Origin: Aculops lycopersici
Taxonomy: Eukaryota > Arthropoda > Arachnida > Trombidiformes > Eriophyidae
Reading direction: 5' to 3'
Length of the DNA stretch: 64,000 bases
NCBI GenBank assembly: GCA_015350385.1
Contig: WNKI01000002.1
Coordinates: forward strand, 1,391,512-1,455,511
Part shown: piece after piece, positions 63,984-64,000 of the stretch
Numbering within the stretch: position 1 is the stretch's first letter
Layout: every line of letters starts with the position of its first letter
Program-made: the position numbers and the translations under genes
The notes under the pieces: model-generated
Database searches by the model: none
Told to the model about the DNA's origin: nothing
The model's input: only the letters and a program-made list of their open reading frames with translations

Positions 63984-64000
63984 TCTCTCTCTCTCTCTCT
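63984..64000. repeat. CT microsatellite at the window edge
   Basis: A TC/CT run that continues to the last base of the window; its full length is not visible. Confidence 0.85.

Larger units (their letters stand above)
52456..64000. other. Long repeat-rich region without a confident gene
   Basis: 11.5 kb in which every longer open frame lacks an ATG, or lacks a domain, or is matched by equally long frames on the other strand. The DNA is rich in GGCAAGC/GCTAGC, CCAGCCAG and GGTTGGT words, microsatellites, perfect palindromes and hairpins. Two short ATG frames end at donor-like sites (61,253-61,477 and 61,990-62,189) and could be first exons of a gene lying beyond the window, but I cannot support them further. 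Confidence 0.45.

Overview
This is eukaryotic nuclear DNA. The gene families point to an arthropod, most likely a mite: a chelicerate-type gustatory receptor, a Sevenless/ROS1-type kinase, Bicaudal-D, an RGS-RZ protein and a glycine-rich secreted protein. Long proteins such as Bicaudal-D, WDR70, WDR18, the cytochrome P450, the fucosyltransferase and the gustatory receptor each lie in one uninterrupted ORF. The few introns I could place are short (79-402 bp). This recalls the strong intron loss known in eriophyoid mites, but the taxon is an inference. Several of the longest frames open on GTG or TTG, so I moved those starts to an ATG or to a splice acceptor.

Layout. 0.4-1.9 kb: P450 (+). 1.9-6.4 kb: gene-free, with microsatellites and two perfect hairpins. 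6.4-7.1 kb: TATA box and a glycine-rich secreted protein (+). 7.1-11 kb: no gene seen. 11-12.8 kb: two-exon mitochondrial glutamate dehydrogenase (-). 12.8-17 kb: no gene supported. 17-20.5 kb: alpha-1,3-fucosyltransferase, BORCS8 and an isolated HEATR1 N-terminal copy, all (+). 20.4-21.1 kb: unrecognised two-exon membrane protein (-). 23.8-25.3 kb: cysteine-rich surface protein (+). 25.5-31.9 kb: Bicaudal-D, a Gln-rich SAM protein, a candidate small secreted protein and WDR70, all (-). 32.6-35.1 kb: gustatory-type receptor (+). 35.3-40.6 kb: two-exon Sevenless/ROS1-like kinase (-). 41.2-45 kb: a compact cluster of WDR18 (+), SLIRP-like (-), REEP (+, two exons) and ARL6IP1 (-). 47.2-51.2 kb: five-exon RGS-RZ gene (-) with a very long His/Gln-rich N-terminus. 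51,755-52,455: assembly gap. 52.5-64 kb: repeat-rich DNA with no confident gene, but with many palindromes and hairpins.

The genes do not form one pathway. They cover core housekeeping (ribosome biogenesis: WDR18 and the HEATR1 copy; mitochondria: GDH, SLIRP; ER shape: REEP, ARL6IP1; lysosome and dynein transport: BORCS8, BicD) and signalling or surface functions (GR, RTK, RGS, P450, FUT). The points most worth checking are the many unrelated perfect hairpins in the intergenic DNA, the roughly 1000-residue His/Gln extension on the RGS protein, the long insert inside the kinase N-lobe, the HEATR1 N-terminal fragment, and the adjacent REEP and ARL6IP1 genes.
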